Shown: positions 1-8,614, counted from the first letter of the stretch. The stretch is DNA of 46,040 nucleotides from an uncultured Bacteroides sp. (GCF_910585845.1 NZ_CAJUHF010000026.1:1-46040), one strand, 5' to 3'. Program-made: numbers and translations. The notes: a model not told the origin generated them from the sequence alone.

Positions 1-1
1 A

Positions 2-130
2 TCCCCAGCCAAAGATGACCGGTATCCTAAAGCAATCAATATTATAAACGAAGAGGCTCGAATATCATATGTCGATTTTACTTTACCGAAAAATGATGAT
101 TTAAAATTTGCTTATTACATATATCCATAG
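2..130 (+). CDS. C-terminal fragment of an unknown protein (5' end outside window)
   Basis: An open frame runs from the first bases of the window to a TAG at 128-130 and gives the last 42 residues of a protein, ending in FAYYIYP. The piece is mixed polar and aromatic, with no membrane segment or recognisable motif. I do not recognise the family. It is followed within about 60 bp by the truncated transposase on the same strand, so its own 3' region may have been disturbed by insertion-sequence activity. It could also be a random open stretch, because only the 3' end is visible. Confidence 0.4.
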   Translation, partial: SPAKDDRYPKAINIINEEARISYVDFTLPKNDDLKFAYYIYP

Positions 131-192
131 ATCGGTTTAATTTTGTCTCCCATGTAGAGTGGTCATTCTTATCTTTGCCCAGATATTTAGCG

Positions 193-453
193 ATGAAAGA
201 CTCTCTCTTTTTAAAATCCTTTTTCTCAGAGGTTAAAGTTACAGAGATTTATTGTATAGTAGATGATTTTTGCAAGGAATTTGCTATCCTACAAGAAAAA
301 TATATGATTAAGGATACATCCCATAAGCATCGCAACAAGCCTAACCACATGAGTGATACGGAAATTATAGTTCTTCTCATCCTGTTTCATTCCGGTGGTT
401 TTCGATGCTTCAAACACTATTATCAGGAGATAGAGGACATCAAGGAAGGATAA
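193..453 (+). pseudogene. Truncated IS982-family-like transposase, N-terminal fragment
   Basis: The 86-residue product contains VDDFCKEF, RNKPNHMSDTEIIVLLILFH and GGFRCFKHYY. This is the typical N-terminal block of IS982-type DDE transposases in Bacteroides (family knowledge, from memory). Full-length members are about 300 residues, so the whole catalytic region is missing here. The frame ends at an unrelated IEDIKEG tail and a stop. An upstream TTG start is possible, but the ATG at 193 gives a normal start. A promoter-like TATCTTTG lies at 170-177. No second end of the insertion sequence is visible before the 22-bp repeat array, so this is a dead remnant. Confidence 0.7.
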
Positions 454-566
454 AAGTATATGAAGGTATATAAACAGATGAAGATGTATAACGACCCTGC
501 CTTAAATCCCGTATTATACGGAAACTCTTCCGCAAAGTGAAAACAGGTGCGAAACTCGTCTCCATC

Positions 567-720
567 CGTCTCGTGAGATAAAAAAAATCATCCCAGGAGA
601 CAAAAAAATCCGTCCCGTGAGATGAATTTATTCGTTCCACGAGACGGATTTATTCATCCCACGAGACAGAATTATTCGTTCCGCGAGATAAAAAAGTCCA
701 TTCCACTGGAAGAAATAAAA
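567..720. repeat. 22-bp tandem dyad array 1, seven units
   Basis: Seven consecutive units of exactly 22 bp start at 567, 589, 611, 633, 655, 677 and 699. Each opens with a 14-bp near-palindrome of the form CGTCTCGTGAGACG (variants CGTTCCACGAGACG and CATCCCACGAGACA), followed by 8 A/T-rich bases. The array fills the space between the IS982 remnant and the tsf terminator. A second array with the same unit and period lies at 25295-25426. The function is unknown. Constant units with no variable spacers exclude a CRISPR array. Confidence 0.85.
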
Positions 721-722
721 GA

Positions 723-754
723 AACGGTCGCTACGGATATCCCGTGCGACCGTT
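723..754 (-). terminator. Intrinsic terminator after tsf
   Basis: AACGGTCGC at 723-731 pairs with GCGACCGTT at 746-754, with a further ACGG/CCGT inner stem. In the tsf direction the stem is followed by TCTTTTATTT. It ends the rplM-rpsI-rpsB-tsf transcript about 30 nt after the tsf stop. Confidence 0.85.
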
Positions 755-781
755 ACAAAATTATATGAATAGAATAAAAAA

Positions 782-1774
782 TTATTCAGCCTTCAGAGTG
801 AAACGCTTGAAGTCTACAACCTTCAATTCAGGATCAGCAGCAGCCAATACTTCTCTTACAGTCTTCTTGCCATCCATGATATCTTCCTGGTTCAGCAAGC
901 AAACCTCTTTCAAGAATTTGCCCAGACGACCCTTAGCGATGTTCTGAATCATTTGCTCAGGCAAGTGTGCAGCCTTTTCAGCAGAAACGGTAGCAATGAT
1001 TTCCTTAGCCTTAGCTACGTCTTCAGCTGTAATCCAACCCTTAGCCATGTTGCTTTCCATGTGGTCTTCGCTGTCCACGTGAGCAGGATTGATGCCGGCT
1101 TTCTTCAAAGCAGCCTCAACAGCCTTCTGTACCTGTTCAGCCTTAGTCTTCTCGATAGCCACTTCGATCTCTTTCTGTTTCACTTCTTCAGAAACACCGT
1201 CCTCGTCAATTGCAATCGGGTTCATGGCAGCAATCTGCATAGCTACCTGCTTAGCCAAGGCAGCGTCAACTTCCTTATTGAAAGCAACGATGGTGCAAAG
1301 ACCGTTACGGTTCATGTGGTTGTAAACAACAGTGCTTGCACCTTCTACTGTCATGTAACCGTCAAGTTCCATCTTCTCACCTGTAATACCGCTACGGTCA
1401 GTCACTGCATCCTGTACAGTACCGTTACCCATCGGAAGAGCTTTCACTTCATCCAGAGTCTTGCAATTGTTAGCAACAGCAAGATCAAGAATGTCCTGAG
1501 TAAGTTTTACGAAATCAGCATTCTGAGCAACAAAGTCAGTTTCACACTTCAAAGCGATGGTAACGGCAAAGTTGCCTGTAGACTTAGCCAAAACGCAACC
1601 TTCGGAAGCTTCACGATCCGAACGCTTAGCGGCAACAGCCTGTCCCTTCTTACGGATAATCTCCATAGCCTTGTCGAAATCGCCTTCTGACTCAGTCAAC
1701 GCATTCTTGCAATCCATCATACCAGCTCCAGTCATTTTGCGGAGTTTGGTAATATCAGCCATTGTTACAGCCAT
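782..1774 (-). CDS. tsf: Elongation factor Ts
   Basis: EF-Ts is the cytoplasmic nucleotide exchange factor that regenerates EF-Tu-GTP during translation. The 330-residue product starts MAVTMADITKLRKMTGAGMMDCKNAL, the UBA-like N-terminal signature (TGAGMMDCK), and includes CETDFVAQN near residue 78, the EF-Tu-contacting TDFVA motif. It is longer than the E. coli protein (283), as is usual in Bacteroidetes. A second in-frame ATG four codons in is a possible start. It is the last gene of the rplM-rpsI-rpsB-tsf cluster, 130 bp after rpsB, with a strong terminator behind it. The rpsB-tsf spacer holds an inverted repeat. Confidence 0.97.
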   Translation of the reverse strand: MAVTMADITKLRKMTGAGMMDCKNALTESEGDFDKAMEIIRKKGQAVAAKRSDREASEGCVLAKSTGNFAVTIALKCETDFVAQNADFVKLTQDILDLAVANNCKTLDEVKALPMGNGTVQDAVTDRSGITGEKMELDGYMTVEGASTVVYNHMNRNGLCTIVAFNKEVDAALAKQVAMQIAAMNPIAIDEDGVSEEVKQKEIEVAIEKTKAEQVQKAVEAALKKAGINPAHVDSEDHMESNMAKGWITAEDVAKAKEIIATVSAEKAAHLPEQMIQNIAKGRLGKFLKEVCLLNQEDIMDGKKTVREVLAAADPELKVVDFKRFTLKAE

Positions 1775-1821
1775 ATTATATTTCCTCTATATTTTAGTTA
1801 TTAATAAATTCTTTATAAAAA

Positions 1822-1899
1822 CAATTGAGAGTTGAGAACAGAGAATTGAGAATCGCCGTTTTAAAGTAACTCTCAACTTTCAATTCTCAACTCTCAACT
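1822..1899. repeat. Inverted repeat of 7-bp words between rpsB and tsf
   Basis: The spacer is built from degenerate 7-bp words related to TTGAGAG on the left and the complementary ACTCTCA on the right. The two halves can form a long imperfect hairpin in the rpsB-tsf transcript. It may set the tsf to rpsB ratio, but that is inference. Confidence 0.6.
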
Positions 1900-1904
1900 A
1901 TATA

Positions 1905-2738
1905 TTAAGCCTCTTCCTCTTTCATGAAAGCGGCTGCCTTAGATGCGTTGATAGCTTCCTCGTCAGACTTGTCGAGTCTTGCCTTGGTAGCTTTCTTCTT
2001 ACCTCTGTTGGCAGAACCTTCACCGGCAGCTTCCATATCTACTTTCTCAGCTTTTCTTTCTTCCAAACCTTCCTGCATAGCAGCGCAGCAAGCATCCAAA
2101 ATTACTTCTACTGACTTGGTAGCATCGTCATTAGCCGGGATTACGAAGTCGATGTTCGTAGGATCAGAGTTCGTATCAACGATACCGAATACGGGAATAC
2201 CCAGACGGTTAGCTTCGCGAACTGCGATGTTTTCTTTCATCACATCCACAACAAACAGTGCAGACGGCAGACGAGTCAGGTCAGCGATAGAACCCAAAGT
2301 CTTGTCCAACTTAGCACGTTGACGTGAGATCTGCAGAATTTCTCTCTTAGAAAGATTAGCATACGTACCGTCGTTAGTCAACTTGTCGATAGTAGCCATC
2401 TTCTTAACAGCCTTGCGGATAGTGGGGAAGTTAGTCAACATACCGCCCGGCCAACGCTCGATTACATAAGGCATATTTACAGAGGCAGCCTTGTCAGCAA
2501 CCACTTGTTTAGCTTGTTTCTTAGTAGCAACAAACAGGATCTTCTTTCCTGATTTGGCGATTTGCTTCAAAGCTTCAGCAGCTTCGTCTACTTTAGCAAC
2601 CGTCTTGTGGAGGTCAATGATATGAATACCATTGCGTTCCATGAAAATATAGGGAGCCATTGCAGGATTCCACTTTCTTTTGAGATGACCGAAGTGACAG
2701 CCGGCTTCCAATAATGTATCAAAATTAGTTCTTGACAT
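1905..2738 (-). CDS. rpsB: 30S ribosomal protein S2
   Basis: S2 binds late to the 30S head-body junction and helps S1 and mRNA association. The product (277 residues) begins MSRTNFDTLLEAGCHFGHLKRKWNPAM, which includes the classic AG(V/C)HFGH signature, and carries PYIFMERNGIHIIDL and the RWPGGMLTNFPTI block. The C-terminal 45 residues are a charged extension rich in Lys, Glu and Ala, with no counterpart in E. coli S2 (241 residues). It sits between rpsI and tsf. A structured leader at 2780-2829 lies just ahead of the start and may be the target of S2 autoregulation. Confidence 0.97.
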   Translation of the reverse strand: MSRTNFDTLLEAGCHFGHLKRKWNPAMAPYIFMERNGIHIIDLHKTVAKVDEAAEALKQIAKSGKKILFVATKKQAKQVVADKAASVNMPYVIERWPGGMLTNFPTIRKAVKKMATIDKLTNDGTYANLSKREILQISRQRAKLDKTLGSIADLTRLPSALFVVDVMKENIAVREANRLGIPVFGIVDTNSDPTNIDFVIPANDDATKSVEVILDACCAAMQEGLEERKAEKVDMEAAGEGSANRGKKKATKARLDKSDEEAINASKAAAFMKEEEA

Positions 2739-2779
2739 TTTGTTTTTTCTTTTAATCGTTTACTTTCTTTTTTGTTTTT

Positions 2780-2829
2780 CTAAACCAACCGCCGGGTAGT
2801 CCTTTTCATCCAGAGTCCCGGTAGTTTAG
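2780..2829 (-). promoter_or_regulatory. Structured 5' leader of rpsB, possible S2 autoregulatory site
   Basis: In rpsB sense, CTAAAC at one end pairs with GTTTAG at the other. Inside these, ACCG pairs with CGGT, with an alternative CCGGG/CCCGG pairing. The structure ends about 40 nt before the rpsB ATG, and the interval is purine- and A-rich. Ribosomal proteins commonly bind such leaders, but the assignment to S2 is inference from position only. Confidence 0.45.
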
Positions 2830-2844
2830 ATGCTAAACGCTTTT

Positions 2845-3042
2845 TCAGTTCTTGAGTTTTTAAGTTTCTGAGTTCTTAAGTTTCCGAGTCCGAAGGAAAC
2901 GCGATTTCAGTTCTTGAGTTTTTTCAGTTCTTGAGTTTTTAAGTTAGGGAAAGCCTCATCACCTCCAAACTCACAAACCAACAAACTTACATAACTTACT
3001 AATTAACCGACCAATAAACTTATAAAACTTACAAACCCCAAA
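2845..3042. repeat. 8-bp word repeats and A-rich spacer between rpsI and rpsB
   Basis: From 2845 to 2947 the spacer is made of degenerate 8-bp words (TTCTTGAG, TTTTTAAG, TTTCTGAG, TTCTTAAG, TTTCCGAG), with the block partly repeated. From 2965 to 3040 a different set of ACTTACAAAC-like words follows. No gene, promoter match or clear terminator is seen in these 300 bp, so rpsB is probably transcribed from upstream. Confidence 0.55.
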
Positions 3043-3429
3043 TTAACGTTTACTGAACTGGAATCTTCTACGAGCTTTCGGACGTCCCGGTTTCTTACGT
3101 TCAACAGAACGCGGGTCACGCGTCATGAAGCCTTCGGCGCGGAGAGCAGCCTTGTCTTCTGCGTTCATCTTCACCAATGCGCGGGCAATGGCCAAACGCA
3201 AAGCCTGAGACTGACCGGTGAAACCACCACCGCAAAGATTTACTTTAATATCATATTTTTCAGCAACACCCAGCTTGCTCAGCGGTTGTTTTACTACATA
3301 CTGAAGAATAGTTGATGGAAAGTACTCTGCAAGGTCTCTCTTGTTGATAGTAATCTTTCCTGTACCTTCGGTTACGAAAATGCGTGCGATTGCACTTTTA
3401 CGTCTGCCTAATGCATTTACTACTTCCAT
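3043..3429 (-). CDS. rpsI: 30S ribosomal protein S9
   Basis: S9 is a small-subunit head protein whose C-terminal tail reaches the P-site tRNA. The product has 128 residues, close to the family length. It shows MEVVNALGRRKSAIARIFV at the start, the GGGFTGQSQALRLAIARAL core near residues 67-86 and the basic tail ending RRRFQFSKR, whose last Arg contacts P-site tRNA in known structures. It follows rplM after only 5 bp, the universally conserved L13-S9 pair, so the two are co-translated. Confidence 0.97.
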   Translation of the reverse strand: MEVVNALGRRKSAIARIFVTEGTGKITINKRDLAEYFPSTILQYVVKQPLSKLGVAEKYDIKVNLCGGGFTGQSQALRLAIARALVKMNAEDKAALRAEGFMTRDPRSVERKKPGRPKARRRFQFSKR

Positions 3430-3434
3430 ATCTC

Positions 3435-3896
3435 TTATTTAAGTGAGTTTATATCTATTAATTTGGGGCACTGAGCATCATGCTTGTGTTCGCTACCAGC
3501 ATATACATACATATTGTTCAGCAATTTTGCGCCCAATTTGTTCTTAGGCAACATACCCTTTACTACTTTTCTCAACAGTTTTTCATCACCGTTAGGCTTA
3601 GCCTGCAAACGGGCAGGAGTCATTTCTCTCTGACCACCGGGATAACCAGTGTATGACAAATAGACCTTATCTGTCCACTTGTTTCCTGTCATCTTCACCT
3701 TATCGGCATTGATAATGATTACATTATCACCGCAATCTACATGAGGGGTAAAGTTAGGTTTATACTTTCCTCTCAACAGTTTCGCAACTTTAGCGCCCAG
3801 ACGTCCCAATACCTGGTCTGTAGCGTCAACAATAACCCATTCTTTGGTTACTGTAGCTTTGTTTGCAGAAATGGTCTTGTAACTTAAAGTATCCAC
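3435..3896 (-). CDS. rplM: 50S ribosomal protein L13 (GTG start)
   Basis: L13 is an early-assembly large-subunit protein. The mature sequence starts at a GTG (VDTLSYKTISANK, 153 residues), which matches the N-terminus known in Bacteroides L13. An upstream in-frame ATG at 3962 would add 22 residues unlike the family and lies inside the transcribed leader. The motifs WVIVDATDQVLGRLGAKVAKLLRGK, VIIINADKVK and GMLPKNKLGA are visible. It is the first gene of rplM-rpsI-rpsB-tsf and is preceded by a perfect promoter at 4021-4051. The roughly 118-nt leader leaves room for autoregulation. Confidence 0.95.
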   Translation of the reverse strand: MDTLSYKTISANKATVTKEWVIVDATDQVLGRLGAKVAKLLRGKYKPNFTPHVDCGDNVIIINADKVKMTGNKWTDKVYLSYTGYPGGQREMTPARLQAKPNGDEKLLRKVVKGMLPKNKLGAKLLNNMYVYAGSEHKHDAQCPKLIDINSLK

Positions 3897-4020
3897 TCTT
3901 AATTTGTTTTTTTTAAATGTTACTACTAAAATACTTCTTCGCAAATCAACCGCCCCGGACAAAGGCTGATTAACTCGCTCTGAATTAAATGCTTATCCTT
4001 ATTAGATAATAATCGGCTTG

Positions 4021-4051
4021 CAAAGGTACGGATTTTCCTAAAACTGGCAAA
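4021..4051 (-). promoter_or_regulatory. Promoter of the rplM-rpsI-rpsB-tsf operon
   Basis: On the minus strand TTTG is followed by 19 nt and then TACCTTTG, a full match to the Bacteroides -33/-7 pattern. The predicted transcript start is near 4014, about 118 nt before the rplM GTG. Confidence 0.8.
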
Positions 4052-4142
4052 AGTTTTTCTTCTTTTTTTAAGAGGCTATCAATCAATAACAAACAATGCA
4101 GGAATGCAACGATTCACAAGATCCCCTCTCCGAAAACAAAAA

Positions 4143-4170
4143 TCCCTGCCACAAAAATTTGCAGCAGGGA
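4143..4170 (-). terminator. Intrinsic terminator after asnS
   Basis: TCCCTGC at 4143-4149 pairs with GCAGGGA at 4164-4170. In the asnS direction the stem is followed by TTTTTGTTTT. It lies about 85 nt beyond the asnS stop and ends the purB-rluB-asnS run. Confidence 0.8.
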
Positions 4171-4253
4171 TGATGTTATCGGAAAAAGGAAAATCCTCCA
4201 TTCTGTCTATCGTATTCCGGAATCCGGTCGCCTCATTCCTGACAGGAACAGGA

Positions 4254-5657
4254 TTAGAACTCGGCGTTACGCGGTGTGCGTGGGAAAGGTATCACGTCAC
4301 GAATGTTCGCCATACCCGTAACAAACAGCAGCAAGCGTTCAAAACCCAGACCGAAACCGGAGTGAGGACAGGTACCAAACTTACGGGTGTCGAGATACCA
4401 CCACATATCCTTCATCGGAATATGCAGTTCTTCGATACGCGTCAGCAGCTTGTTATAATCAGCCTCACGCTCGGAACCGCCGATGATCTCACCAATCTTC
4501 GGGAACAATACATCCATTGCGCGCACTGTCTTGCCGTCTTCGTTCTGTTTCATATAGAACGCCTTGATTTCCTTCGGATAATCAGTCAGGATGACAGGGC
4601 GTTTGAAGTGTTCTTCTACCAGATAGCGTTCGTGTTCGGAAGCCAAATCTACCCCCCAGTATATAGGGAACTCAAACTTATGGCCTTTTGCCACAGCTTC
4701 TTCCAGTATCTTGATACCTTCCGTGTAGGGCAAGCGGACGAAAGGTTCGCCCAACACACCTTGCAGACGTTCGATCAATCCCTTGTCAAACATATCGTTC
4801 AGGAACTTCACATCATCGGCACAGTTATCCAATGCCCACTTCACACAGAACTTAATGAATTCTTCCGCCAAGTCCATATTGTCCGTGATATCGTTGAATG
4901 CCACTTCCGGTTCCACCATCCAGAATTCGGCAAGGTGGCGCGGAGTGTTGGAGTTCTCGGCACGGAACGTAGGACCAAACGTATAGATAGCACCCAGTGC
5001 CGTAGCGGCAAGTTCACCTTCCAACTGTCCCGAAACGGTCAGGCTGGCTTGTTTGCCAAAGAAGTCGTCATCGTAGATGATAGAACCTGCCTCGTCTTTC
5101 TTCAGGTCATACAGGTTCTTCGTGGTCACCTGAAACATTTGTCCGGCACCCTCACAGTCGGAAGCCGTAATGATAGGGGTATGAAAATAGACGAAACCTT
5201 TCTGATGGAAGAAAGTATGGATAGCGATCGCCATATTATGACGGATGCGGAACACAGCACCGAAGGTATTCGTACGTGGACGCAAATGGGCAATCTCACG
5301 CAGGAACTCCAACGTATGGCCTTTCTTCTGCAAAGGATATGTATTGTCGCAGGTTCCCAGCACTTCAATCTCACGAGCTTGGATCTCAGCTTTCTGACCA
5401 GAACCTACAGACTCGGTAAGTTCACCGTTCACACTCAGACAGGCACCGGTAGTGATCTCCTTCAGCATCCCCTCGTCGAAGTTGGCCAAGTCCACTACTA
5501 TTTGCACGTTATTTATGGTAGAACCGTCATTCAGGGCGATAAAATTAACTTGTTTACTACCTCTGCGAGTACGAACCCAACCTTTCACGTTGACCATAAC
5601 GCCGAAATCTTCACGCTTCAGCACGTCAACAATCTTTGTTCTACTAATTTTTTCCAT
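4254..5657 (-). CDS. asnS: Asparaginyl-tRNA synthetase
   Basis: This class II synthetase charges tRNA-Asn with asparagine in the cytoplasm. The product has 467 residues, the normal bacterial length. An OB-fold anticodon-binding domain covers about residues 15-105 (VKGWVRTRRGSKQVNFIALNDG). The catalytic domain follows with motif 2 (FRAENSNTPRHLAEFWMVEPE) and motif 3 (GFGLGFERLLLFVTGM). HLAEFWMVEPE is typical of AsnRS rather than AspRS. It starts 30 bp after rluB and is probably co-transcribed with rluB and purB. Confidence 0.97.
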   Translation of the reverse strand: MEKISRTKIVDVLKREDFGVMVNVKGWVRTRRGSKQVNFIALNDGSTINNVQIVVDLANFDEGMLKEITTGACLSVNGELTESVGSGQKAEIQAREIEVLGTCDNTYPLQKKGHTLEFLREIAHLRPRTNTFGAVFRIRHNMAIAIHTFFHQKGFVYFHTPIITASDCEGAGQMFQVTTKNLYDLKKDEAGSIIYDDDFFGKQASLTVSGQLEGELAATALGAIYTFGPTFRAENSNTPRHLAEFWMVEPEVAFNDITDNMDLAEEFIKFCVKWALDNCADDVKFLNDMFDKGLIERLQGVLGEPFVRLPYTEGIKILEEAVAKGHKFEFPIYWGVDLASEHERYLVEEHFKRPVILTDYPKEIKAFYMKQNEDGKTVRAMDVLFPKIGEIIGGSEREADYNKLLTRIEELHIPMKDMWWYLDTRKFGTCPHSGFGLGFERLLLFVTGMANIRDVIPFPRTPRNAEF

Positions 5658-5687
5658 AAATTTGTGTTTAATACCTTATTTATATAA

Positions 5688-7106
5688 TTACTCAAAAGAG
5701 CCCATGCGCAGGAAGTTGACTTCTTGCTCAGTCAGGTAGCGCCATTCGCCACGACGTAAACCCTTCTTCGTCAGTCCGGCAAAGAATACACGGTCGAGCT
5801 TCACAACTTTGTAACCCAACGACTCGAATATACGGCGCACAATGCGATTCTTTCCGGAGTGGATCTCAATCCCTACTTCATCGCGCTTAACGTCATCCGT
5901 ATAGCTGATGGCATCGGCATGGATTTCACCGTCATCCAACTGGATTCCGGCTGCGATCTGCTCCATATCCGCTTTCGTCACGTTCTTATCCGTATGTACG
6001 TGGTAAATCTTCTTCTTCAAGAATTTCGGATGCGTCAGCTTAGAAGCCAAGTCACCGTCGTTCGTCAACAGCAATACACCTGTAGTATTGCGGTCCAAAC
6101 GGCCTACCGGATAGATGCGTTCGCTGCAAGCCCCTTTCACCAGATCCATAACCGTGCGACGCGCCTGCGGGTCATCCGAAGTAGTCACTGTATCTTTCGG
6201 CTTATTCAGCAAGATATAGATTTTACGCTCAATGCTCACCGTCTGGTCGTGAAATTTCACTTCATCCCCACGCTTGATTTTGGTTCCGAGTTCCGTAACG
6301 ACTACCCCGTTCACCGAAACCACTCCTGCCGTGATAAACTCATCCGCCTCACGACGAGAGCAAACGCCGGCATTGGCAAGGAACTTATTCAGACGAATCG
6401 GTTCATTGGGATCAACAAACTGCTCCTTATATTCGATCTGCTTCTTACGGCTGTACTTTGCATTTGGATCGTAGTCTGCCGTACGACGCTGCTGAGGACG
6501 GTTGTATCCTCCCTGTCTTCCTCCACCGTTCGAGTTGAAGCGTGAACGTTGCGGACGATCGCCATAAGAAGAGTTGCCATAGCCACCACCGTAAGAAGAG
6601 CGTTGCGGACGTTCGCCTCCATCGTTATTATAACGAGGGCGATAAGGACGATCGTTATTGTATGAACGTTGTTGCCCGTCACCATTATTGAAGCGCGGAC
6701 GCTGCGGACGATCACCATAAGAAGGACGTTGCGGACGATCGCCATTTTCGCTGTTGAAGCGAGGACGATAGGGACGCTCGCCACCTTCACGGTTATAAGA
6801 CGAACGCTGCGGACGATCACCGTTTTCGCTGTTAAAGCGCGGACGATAAGGGCGCTCGCCATAAGTGCGTTGCGGACGATCGCCGTTTTCAGCATTAGGA
6901 TTAAAACGTGGGCGATAAGGGCGGTCACTGCTGTAAGTGCGTTGCGGACGGTCACCGTTTTCGCTATTGAAGCGAGGACGGTAAGGACGTTCGCTACCTT
7001 CACGGTTGTAAGACGGACGACTATAACTGTTCGGTCTTTCAAATCTGTTGCCTGAATTCTCCTCATGGGAAGAATCGTCACGCCAAGTTTCGTTTTCTAT
7101 ACTCAT
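5688..7106 (-). CDS. rluB: RluB/RsuA-type rRNA pseudouridine synthase with a long repetitive arginine-rich N-terminus
   Basis: This enzyme family isomerises a specific uridine in rRNA. Of 472 residues, about 1-230 are low complexity. They contain seven to eight imperfect repeats of RPYRPRFNSENGDRPQRS type, rich in Arg, Asn, Gly and Tyr and predicted to be disordered and RNA-binding. An S4 domain follows at about 237-285 (IRLNKFLANAGVCSRREAD). The catalytic domain carries the signature GRLDRNTTGVLLLTNDGDL, with the nucleophilic Asp at about 338. Which of RluB, RluE, RluF or RsuA it corresponds to cannot be settled from sequence alone. The DNA repeats (about 6540-7040) may vary in number between strains. 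It lies between purB and asnS. Confidence 0.9.
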   Translation of the reverse strand: MSIENETWRDDSSHEENSGNRFERPNSYSRPSYNREGSERPYRPRFNSENGDRPQRTYSSDRPYRPRFNPNAENGDRPQRTYGERPYRPRFNSENGDRPQRSSYNREGGERPYRPRFNSENGDRPQRPSYGDRPQRPRFNNGDGQQRSYNNDRPYRPRYNNDGGERPQRSSYGGGYGNSSYGDRPQRSRFNSNGGGRQGGYNRPQQRRTADYDPNAKYSRKKQIEYKEQFVDPNEPIRLNKFLANAGVCSRREADEFITAGVVSVNGVVVTELGTKIKRGDEVKFHDQTVSIERKIYILLNKPKDTVTTSDDPQARRTVMDLVKGACSERIYPVGRLDRNTTGVLLLTNDGDLASKLTHPKFLKKKIYHVHTDKNVTKADMEQIAAGIQLDDGEIHADAISYTDDVKRDEVGIEIHSGKNRIVRRIFESLGYKVVKLDRVFFAGLTKKGLRRGEWRYLTEQEVNFLRMGSFE

Positions 7107-7241
7107 TTTTTATTCGAATAAAATTAAACGTTGGCCTCACGGCCATTTTATAATTACTTTTATACTATAATATATGTATATTCCAAATAACGATTGCCGG
7201 ATTAAAATGTTGGCTCCATCATCCGGTTACCCTCTTCTTTC

Positions 7242-8588
7242 TCAAATTCCTGTATACGAATGAGGAGTAATAGCAAGCAACTCTTTCTTAATTTCCTCGC
7301 TTACATTCAATCCTTCAATAAATTCTTTAATGGATTTTTCCGTGATCGCCTGATTGGTACGCGTCAGTGCCTTCAGTGCCTCATACGGATGCGGATATGC
7401 CTCACGGCGCAATATGGTCTGAATAGCTTCAGCCACCACACTCCAGCAACTGTCCAAATCACGGTAAATAGCAGTTTCGTTCAGCAACAGCTTACGCAGC
7501 CCCTTCAATGAGCTTTGGATGGCAATGATGATATGTCCAAACGGAACACCGACATTACGCAACACTGTAGAATCCGTCAGGTCGCGCTGCAAACGGGATA
7601 CGGGCAACTTCACAGCCAAATGCTCTAAAATTGCACTGGCTACACCCAGATTACCTTCGGCATTTTCAAAGTCAATCGGATTCACCTTGTGCGGCATGGC
7701 GCTTGATCCTACTTCACCCGCTTTGATTTTCTGCTTGAAGTACTCCATCGAGATATACTGCCAGAAGTCACGGTTCATATCCACCATCACTGTATTGATA
7801 CGCTTCATTGCATCAAACACAGCAGAAAGATTGTCGTAATTGGAAATCTGCGTAGTATACTCCTCACGTTCCAGTCCCAGTTTTTCGGCAACGAACTTAT
7901 TTCCAAACATCTTCCAGTCAAATTCCGGATAAGCCACATGGTGGGCGTTGTAGTTTCCGGTTGCGCCACCGAATTTGGCTGTCAGCGGACAAGCCTTCAG
8001 TGTAGCCAATTGACGTTCGAGGCGGTAGACGAAAACCATCACTTCCTTACCTAAACGAGTAGGAGATGCCGGTTGTCCGTGTGTCTTTGCCAGCATGGGG
8101 ATATTTGCCCATTCTTCGGCATACGCACGAAGTTGCGCAATCAACTCTTCTATCAGAGGATAATAAACCTGCTCCAGTGCCTCTTTTATGGACAAAGGAA
8201 TGGAAGTATTGTTGATATCCTGCGAAGTCAATCCGAAGTGGATGAATTCCTTGTAATCATCCATCCCGCCCATCTTGTCAAATTCTTCTTTCAGGAAATA
8301 CTCCACGGCTTTTACGTCGTGATTCGTCACACTCTCAATGTCTTTGATACGCTGCGCATCAGCCTCAGAAAAGTTCCGGTAGATGTTTCTCAAGGTTTCG
8401 AACACGCCCTTATCCACACCTTTCAATTGCGGCAAAGGCAACTCGCACAAGGTAATGAAATACTCCACTTCTACCTGTACGCGGTATTTTATCAAAGCAA
8501 ATTCCGAAAAATAGGCCGCCAAGGCATTCGTTTTTCCTCTGTATCGACCGTCAATCGGAGAAATCGCTGTCAGTAAATCAAGTTCCAT
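7242..8588 (-). CDS. purB: Adenylosuccinate lyase
   Basis: The enzyme cleaves SAICAR to AICAR and adenylosuccinate to AMP, releasing fumarate, in purine synthesis. The start MELDLLTAISPIDGRYRG (448 residues) matches the family N-terminus. An ATG 10 codons upstream lies inside the predicted promoter-leader region and is unlikely. Visible signatures are TSQDINNTS, KTHGQPASPTRLGKE and the fumarase/aspartase superfamily signature SSAMPHKVNPIDFENAEGN. It heads a likely purB-rluB-asnS transcript from the promoter at 8615-8644. A 135-bp spacer separates it from rluB. Confidence 0.97.
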   Translation of the reverse strand: MELDLLTAISPIDGRYRGKTNALAAYFSEFALIKYRVQVEVEYFITLCELPLPQLKGVDKGVFETLRNIYRNFSEADAQRIKDIESVTNHDVKAVEYFLKEEFDKMGGMDDYKEFIHFGLTSQDINNTSIPLSIKEALEQVYYPLIEELIAQLRAYAEEWANIPMLAKTHGQPASPTRLGKEVMVFVYRLERQLATLKACPLTAKFGGATGNYNAHHVAYPEFDWKMFGNKFVAEKLGLEREEYTTQISNYDNLSAVFDAMKRINTVMVDMNRDFWQYISMEYFKQKIKAGEVGSSAMPHKVNPIDFENAEGNLGVASAILEHLAVKLPVSRLQRDLTDSTVLRNVGVPFGHIIIAIQSSLKGLRKLLLNETAIYRDLDSCWSVVAEAIQTILRREAYPHPYEALKALTRTNQAITEKSIKEFIEGLNVSEEIKKELLAITPHSYTGI

Positions 8589-8614
8589 ACGTGTATTTTG
8601 ATAATTATCGAGCC

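Noticed and set aside
567..720. Possible CRISPR array
   Set aside because: Units are contiguous 22-mers with no variable spacers and no cas genes in the window.
953..1690. 245-codon plus-strand open frame
   Set aside because: Antisense of tsf, low-complexity Ser/Phe/His composition and no motif.
4104..5687. 527-codon plus-strand open frame
   Set aside because: It is the antisense shadow of asnS, which has every class II synthetase motif on the minus strand. The plus-strand product has no recognisable domain.
6389..7081. 230-codon frame in another frame of the rluB repeat region
   Set aside because: It arises from the repetitive DNA of the rluB N-terminus. Val/Ile/Thr repeats without a domain, and rluB in the correct frame continues into a complete enzyme.
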